Below, piece after piece: positions 1 through 64,000 of a DNA stretch of 64,000 nucleotides (within the stretch, counting starts at the first letter, position 1; each line of letters starts with the position of its first letter). The stretch spans positions 20,468,463 to 20,532,462 of the forward strand of contig NC_092181.1 of NCBI RefSeq assembly GCF_043641665.1. Reading direction: 5' to 3'. Position numbers and translations under genes: made by a program. A model generated the notes under the pieces. The model saw nothing but the letters and a program-made list of their open reading frames with translations, had not been told where the DNA came from and searched no databases. Source of the stretch: Enoplosus armatus. Its lineage: Eukaryota > Chordata > Actinopteri > Centrarchiformes > Enoplosidae.

Positions 1-2518
1 ACAGAGATTCAGGTAGAAGCTACAAAAGCACAGAGAGCCTTTTTAAAAGCTAAAGGGGACCCGGGCCCATCGGAAAAACCCTATTGAACTGCTGTGCTTG
101 TGGAAAACTACACAGAGAGGTAGCAGATACTGAACTGGGTTTAGGAAGAGCTTTGTAGTTTACTATGTGGATATGTGGGGGTACATAACATGCTGACATA
201 GGAATTCTAGTCGGTACAATAGCGAGTGTGCAAGCCAAGGGGTTTATTAGCACCAACTGGTGATATTAAGTTGAAAGTGGGCATAACAACATCAGAAATG
301 TTGTGTATGTTATTACTTTGTTGAATTCATAGCGTACTTGGCAACAATGTGAAAGGACTGCTGGCTGTCTGAAAATGAACCCCGATTCAAGAATATCAAC
401 TTAGGACTGAGGAAACCCACCCGTTCTGGGATTTCACTGCTCATTAAGTTTCTTCTTCCATGTTAAAAATATGGATTCATTCTAAAAAGGGCAAACTTCT
501 TAGTTAATCTGGAGGAAAAAAAAGAAATAAACAACACAACCTTTTCCAATGTAGTGCCCGCCATTTAATTATTTACAGTAGAACTGCACTTTCATTAAGT
601 TTGGGGACTCATAGGAGAAAAGTCACATTTGAAGCAATAAAGGCCAATATATCCCTAGATAAGTCCCTAGTATGGGTCAAGCTCCAAAAACCCATAATGC
701 AACCATTAGCATATACTTTTATGTAAATGCCCACATCTTTCCAACTCCATGCCCCCACTTTGTCATGCAGGCTTTCTGTTATACATTTTTAGTTTCCAAG
801 TCTATGCCAAGATAACCCTGATGACATCTCAGCTCCCTCAAGAGCCACAGAAGACGTTAAACAACTGTCTTCATAGGCTGAGTAGTAGTTTTTATTTAAA
901 TGTTCCATTCAGGTGCCTGGAGAATTTCAGTTTTGAACCATTTTGATTTCAATTGTCTTTTATTAACAGATTTGCAGTTTTAGGAGCCACTCATTCATGA
1001 ATATTTTTAAATGCCTAATTTGTTGTGGCTTATGGGGTATGGCTCCAGGCTCCATGCTCCTCTGTGTCCTGGTAGTACGAGGCCTATACATTTTGTAGTC
1101 ACTCTGTGATCACTAACAGGACATTGACACTTTTAGCAACAGATTAAGACAATCACACATTTCAAATGACCACCATAGGCTGTGGCTTAATGGTACTGTA
1201 TGTCTACCCAGAGAAACCAATAGTGTGCTGGCCATACTGGTCCAATTTCTTGCTGTGAATATTATGTCAGCAAAGCAGAAGACCATTCCTGCTGAGAATA
1301 ATGTCATGGGGTCACTTCATTGTTTTCGCGATGATAAGTCTTATATTACTCAATATTCTACTAAACACTATTTTATGTTTCCTGTTTACTGCCATTGCTT
1401 GGGTTTTGGATTGGTGACAGCTGTGCGACCACTGCAGTAAACGCTGCTGGACTGGTTAAACAGCTCTGTTAAGGTTGACCTCATCTGTCGTCCACATGAG
1501 GACAGCAGGCAGTGGCGGGTGGCTGGGGCTCCCCTCACATCACTGAGGGAGGTAGCACCTGAGATCCCTGCACCTCAGGGAATAGACTTGTCACTAGTCA
1601 CCATCTGAGGGCATTTCAGTATTCTGCCATTGTCCCCCAGATGAATGACAGCCCCAGTTATAGTTTGTTTTCAGTTTTCAGCCATAGCTCAGTCCCCCCA
1701 GCTGTGGCCTAGCCTTTTAATTAGCCTTTGGTTAATTGCAGGCTTAATAAAACCAGGTATCGTGGGACGCACGGTCTCATATGGCCTTCTTACACTGCAG
1801 CCCGATGAGTTTGTCGTGACACACATCAGATAACTAAAATCCAATAGAATGGATTTGATGGATTTCTTAATCAGTAAAATTAACTATTTACCAAAAGATA
1901 CTGAAAGATCTTTTTCTTCTAGCCCTGTAAATATCGTCACTGAAAGACTGAAGACAGAATTTACAGTATGTAAAGTAAATAATGTGCATCTATGAGACAC
2001 TTAAATACTTTTGTTATGAATGTAGCATGAAAAGAGAGTCACATTCTCTTTCTTACTCAGCACTGACTTTCTCATTCAACACCCTCAGCCTTCAAAACAA
2101 TCACCAGACATTCTTGCTGTGGTTTTCATTTACCGGCCAAGCCCCTGTACGTGTCACATGACTTTGTTCTTAAGGGGAAACATTTGCGTGTTAACTGTTC
2201 GAATGGAATGCTGGTAGATAAAACAAAATGCTTTGCTTTGGAGGAAGGCCAATGCAGCAGCTCAGCAGCTGAAAGGGAGAGAGGACAGTGTTACACTGGT
2301 CCGGCCTCTCAATGTGCGTTTTTGTTTCAGCTGAGGAATAGACTCAGTTAACTCTTTGTTGTTCAACTGTTCTGCTTCATGCCATGTGGACACAGTATTT
2401 TATGGTTTCTGATGTACTGCATGTTTCATATTTTTTTAGAATTTCTCAAATGTGGATATGGTTTGCAAGAGGTCAATATTTTGACTTGTCAATTCTACCA
2501 ACTTGTATCTTTCTCCAG
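1..2518 (+). other. DCLK2: DCLK2 intron (3' part) upstream of the first exon seen
   Basis: No exon or convincing ORF is visible. By comparison with the family this is the intron after the exon carrying the N-terminus and most of the first DCX domain, because the next exon opens in the middle of a Gly codon at the G-E-S-Y-V-C motif. The 3' end has a normal acceptor (ttctccag, AG at 2517-2518). The stretch 1440-1830 is complex, non-repetitive sequence with several homeodomain-type TTAATTA/GGTTAATT words and could be regulatory. The rest is unremarkable AT-rich intron. Confidence 0.8.
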
Positions 2519-34662
<32,144 letters not shown>

Positions 34663-35689
34663 AAGGCAGGTCGATTCTGTAGCCAGTCTCCCCCCTCCTC
34701 TTCACATGTATGTATCAGAGGGGTGAGGAGGCTAAAACTCCACCATTTCCAGTAGCTGTAAACTGAGCCAGTGACTGCTGTGTCCATACTTTTCTCTCAT
34801 TCCTATCTCACTCATTTACAGAGACGGAGGATACAAGGCATACAAGAGTTTGTCGATTGTATATATGTTTGTATTTATTAATGGAGGATGTGGAGAATAT
34901 ATCACTGTTCTGAGTGGTTTGTCTTTGGAAGTCATGCATTACTACATCACGTTAATGTGAACTCTGTTTTATTTATTATCCCATTTTGACTCCCTGTGGC
35001 TCTTTTGTAAATAGTTATTCATTACACACACAAACATACACAACATTGTGAACTCCTATTGCTTTAGCAGAGAGACAGTATGTCCATAATACAAGCATTT
35101 CAGCATATCAAACGTCTGAACTTGCTAGCCTAGCTACCTGTAGTGTAATCCAACTACTGTATAACTGCCATCAGTATTTTCTCTGACCACAGCCATCCTG
35201 ATGGTAACTGCACATTTACTTAAGATTCCTGTTAAGTGTTACTATATACAGGTACAGTGGGTTGACAAAATAAAGGTAACACCTACCAAAGTAGGTAGAG
35301 TAAGGCGGTGCTTTACCTGTTCAACAGCTTCAGCTCCACTTGGGAGATTCTGCGCGCCTTGAAGTCATGCATGTAAAAATAATCAGACCTGTTAAAGCCG
35401 ACTCAAATGGCTGCTCACGTTCAATTTAAATGGCATGTTCATCCGAACTACAAAACACATTTTCTCAGTCACCTCTAGTGCAGTGGTTCGCAGTCTCCTT
35501 GTTATGAAGTGCATATTTCTCTGCACTGTGGCCATTTTAACCAAAGATTCAAAGGGCCTGGACATATAAAACTATCCATTAATTCAAAAGCAAAAATCAA
35601 ACATAATTCACAGTGAACAACTGCACTGATGTTATTTAGCCATGCAGAAAGCTTCGGGTTATGAGATTTCTGTTGCTGCCAAAATGAAT

Positions 35690-35985
35690 GGAATTTTGCT
35701 TGCAGTGCTCACATGACATTTTTCAATAATTACGTTCTGCAAATGATCAAGTCACCAGGACACAGTTGTTGGAAGGAAAAGCTGTTGAATATTGTAAATG
35801 TCATTTTTCAATGCTATTACCACAAACAAAATTCCATTCACCTTCAATGTATTGAGGTAGGAGCAGTAATTTCAGATAAATATATCTCAAAGGCAAATAA
35901 AAGACAAACTGTTTCCATGTCCAGATACTGCTAAAAGTGAGGCAAAGGATGTTCTTTCATTTGGGTGAACTGACCCTTTAAATAT
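35690..35985. repeat. Probable dispersed repeat in the DCLK2 3' UTR
   Basis: Ends with GGGTGAACTGACCCTTTAAA, a terminus I recognise from abundant teleost non-autonomous elements. Internally it has two related words, ATGACATTTTTCAATAAT and ATGTCATTTTTCAATGCT. Boundaries are approximate. Confidence 0.5.
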
Positions 35986-36921
35986 GACTCCCCAGTTTAT
36001 CTGCCTGTATAATTCATCAGTCAGTCAGTCTGGTAGATTATTTTGTGCACCCACTGTAACTGACAGACAAGCCGACACATTCATTCACACACTGTTTGTC
36101 TGTATCATTTGATGTGAGCATTGTAGTTGTACATAGTGTGAAGAACCGTAGTTGTCCACCTGAAACTTGAAGGTTTGCTTTTGCTTCCGTGTGTCTGAGC
36201 AGTTACGGTGACTGCTGAACATAATAAATAGAGAAAATAGATCCAACAGACATAAAACCAAATGTTTCATCGTTTCTAATGAACTGTCATTTCCAAAAAC
36301 AGAACTGATTTCTGCTACAACTTTAAAGGACGCTCAATTACCAGTAAAATATTCACACAATGGTTTTTGATCTGTTGGATTTATATGAATGAATGTGTTG
36401 CGAAGGTGACGGGTTTGTGCCTGACCACTAGCTAACAGCTCATAGCTTAATGATGCCTTTATGAAAACCAGCTTGGCAGAAAAATGGGGTTCCTAAGTGT
36501 GCATTCTTAAAATAAGTTATAAGTGATTTGTTTTTGTTTTGTACCTGTTTAAAACTCCACAGCATTTATCCCAGCTGGTGTTAGTAGGGCTAACTCCTTC
36601 AGTGGGTCAACATGCCTCTTTACTCATGTACCTCTCCAGGACTGCATGCATACTCCTTTCCCCACTTCCTGCCTCCCTGTAGGACAAAAACCCTCACACA
36701 TACACAAAGTCAAGTTGGTACATAATGTCATTTAGCTCCCTCTTCTGTACATGTAGTTAAAGTAGGTTTTCATAAGCAGTTTGTAAAGGCAACTTTGTAT
36801 GAAAAGACAGTTTTAAAACAGGTATATCATCTGTGTCAAACTGGAGTAACGGTTTTTAATAGGCATAGAGTGGCTGCTTTTAATGTCCTACTGTTCTGAA
36901 AAAGCAGTACAGCAAAAATGC

Positions 36922-36927
36922 AATAAA
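36922..36927 (+). promoter_or_regulatory. DCLK2: DCLK2 polyadenylation signal AATAAA
   Basis: The canonical hexamer is followed within 12-30 nt by a GT-rich element (GTGTTTGTTTGTGTGTGTT), the usual downstream signal. Predicted cleavage is near 36935-36950. Confidence 0.8.
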
Positions 36928-36967
36928 GACTTCAAATGAGTGTTTGTTTGTGTGTGTTACCAGGGGT

Positions 36968-36986
36968 TGGCCACTAGAGGGCCCTA
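36968..36986 (+). promoter_or_regulatory. CTCF-like motif between the two convergent gene ends
   Basis: TGGCCACTAGAGGGCCCTA fits the 19-bp CTCF consensus (YGRCCASYAGRKGGCRSYR, as I remember it) at all but one position. It lies in the roughly 60-80 bp between the predicted DCLK2 and LRBA cleavage sites. Confidence 0.55.
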
Positions 36987-37014
36987 TAGAAATACACTTA
37001 CACCAAAGACAATT

Positions 37015-38299
37015 CAAGTTATAAAATTCAATTTTATTGTCAGAACTCAGCACACACACACAAAAAATATTGGTTGATATATAACAGTAGTTCTCATATA
37101 ACTGGAGATTCAAACCACATCAAAGAGCAAACTTTAAAGGAATGTTTTCCTCAAAATCGAAGATACAAGTGGACGTTTATTTTACTGAGGACCAAAGAAA
37201 TACGTCTCCACGCCATTTCAGTGCTGAATCACATCTTAACATAATCACTCATCCTGTGACTTCGACTGCTAGGATGAAAAAAAGAAAGAACCTCCGACTG
37301 AAGTAAAGTCCTTCCTTTCATTGCACATCTCACTTTGCTGTCAGCTGCTTTGGAGACGGGACTCAAAGAGAACTTTAAAGATCGTAAGCTGGCGTAGGGA
37401 CTAGGTATGGTTTTTATTTAGTGATTTGAAAATAAAAGTGATCTCACACACTCATTTTTTCCATCACAGACATTAACCATGAAAAATGTGTTCACTGTTT
37501 GCTTGTTCAGTCATTTAGGAAAGAAATGTAAAAGGAGCGAAATCCTTGACATGGTTTTCCTGACTTCCTCCTCTACGTAAAGCTCATCTTTAACATCACT
37601 GGGTGGGAAGTTTTTATTAAATGATATTGCAACAGGTCTGCGCTGATATGTTTTATATGAGTAGTGAGCCATGCACAGAAATGCAATCTCTTAGCAAGCA
37701 CAGGAGGTACAGAGGGAATGGGAATTTTAAATATGGAGGACTACATTTAAACAATATATAGATATTTATATATGTATATTCCCTCTTCGTTTATCCTTCT
37801 GTCCAATACATTTATTATTTATTCAAACATTTCTACCGGCTGTGCTGCCAAAATGGCAAAAAGCTGTGAATGATAGCTTAATAATTATTCCCCACATACA
37901 CACCTACAGAAAACAAAACAAAAAACACTCACCCTAAAGTACACAAATATTTGGATTTTGAAGTCAAGAGAAAAGGTTCTCACTAGCTCCCCACAAATCC
38001 CGCTTTTCTTTTCCAGAGGAGATGAAAATAGACTCTTACAGCTAAAAATAGATTTGTTTTTAACCGTACAGTAACATAACCCCCACCCTATGATTTATAT
38101 GAAAAGTTTCTATCTGATCTACAAAATATAGCATTGCCCTTTTTAAAAATAGTTTTACTATAACAGGACAGATTTGTTTTTCTTCTTTCATTGAGTTACA
38201 TTCAGGATATCAGGATATAGACAGTGCCTTTGATAAGAGTTCACACTTGAAACGGTTTTGTCAGTATCGAACTTTGTTAGTCAAGTTGCTGCCGTCGGC
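37015..38299 (-). other. LRBA: LRBA 3' UTR
   Basis: Untranslated sequence from the LRBA stop at 38300 down to the minus-strand AATAAA at 37033-37038. AT-rich, with an ATATAT stretch at about 37755-37780. No competing ORF. Length about 1.28 kb (inferred). Confidence 0.65.
37033..37038 (-). promoter_or_regulatory. LRBA: LRBA polyadenylation signal AATAAA
   Basis: On the minus strand AATAAA is followed by a GT/T-rich downstream stretch (TTGTCTTTGGTGTAAGTG). Predicted cleavage is near 37010-37020. Confidence 0.7.

Positions 38300-64000
<25,701 letters not shown>

Larger units (their letters stand above)
34663..36945 (+). other. DCLK2: DCLK2 3' UTR
   Basis: It runs from the TGA to a polyadenylation signal at 36922. 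A possible proximal AATAAA lies at 35269-35274. A dispersed repeat-like stretch is present at about 35690-35985 (ending GGGTGAACTGACCCTTTAAA). UTR extent is inferred from the signal, not from transcripts. Confidence 0.65.

Overview
This window is vertebrate nuclear DNA, almost certainly from a ray-finned (teleost, probably percomorph) fish. It holds the 3' portions of two spliced genes in tail-to-tail orientation, large introns with GT-AG splice sites, very long pure (CA/GT)n microsatellites, and many short interspersed or foldback repeats of types I recognise from teleost genomes. I see no bacterial, phage, plasmid or CRISPR features and no complete intronless gene.

Plus strand, about 1-36,945: the 3' part of DCLK2 (doublecortin-like kinase 2). 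Sixteen coding exons join in one open frame of 839 codons: the end of the first doublecortin (DCX) domain, the second DCX domain, a Ser/Pro-rich linker, a complete CaMK-like kinase domain, and an unusually long Pro/Ser/Thr-rich C-terminal tail. The N-terminal exon(s) lie upstream of the window. Introns are large at the 5' end (15.8 kb between the first two exons seen) and compact over the kinase domain. The 3' UTR ends at an AATAAA at 36,922.

Minus strand, about 37,015-64,000: the 3' part of LRBA (LPS-responsive beige-like anchor protein). Ten coding exons join in one frame of 455 codons: the C-terminal part of the BEACH domain and the WD40 propeller, ending at 38,300. Its 3' UTR runs to an AATAAA (minus) at 37,033-37,038, so the predicted 3' ends of the two genes are only about 60-80 bp apart. 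A good match to the CTCF consensus sits in that gap.

DCLK2 rather than DCLK1, and LRBA rather than NBEA, are assigned from remembered protein families: the kinase and S-T-A-L-D-K-E tail match DCLK2, and the WD40 end ([19 protein letters not shown]) matches LRBA. DCLK2-LRBA are also tail-to-tail neighbours in human (4q31.3), mirroring the paralogous DCLK1-NBEA pair, so the arrangement is an old syntenic block. The two proteins have no known joint pathway: DCLK2 acts on microtubules and neuronal signalling, LRBA on vesicle trafficking.

The remaining sequence is introns. They contain microsatellites, foldback MITE-like elements, dispersed teleost repeats and several non-repetitive, homeodomain/POU-site-rich blocks that could be regulatory. 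I did not find a convincing undescribed biological system. The most unusual items are the DCLK2 tail with six [S/T]-P-T-K motifs, a 17-residue cassette exon with a (GTT)9 tract at its acceptor, the close convergent gene ends with a CTCF-like site, two NAGNAG tandem acceptors, a 52-bp perfect inverted duplication tied to CA repeats, and large foldback elements. All exon boundaries were read by eye from splice sites and frame continuity; no transcript data were available.
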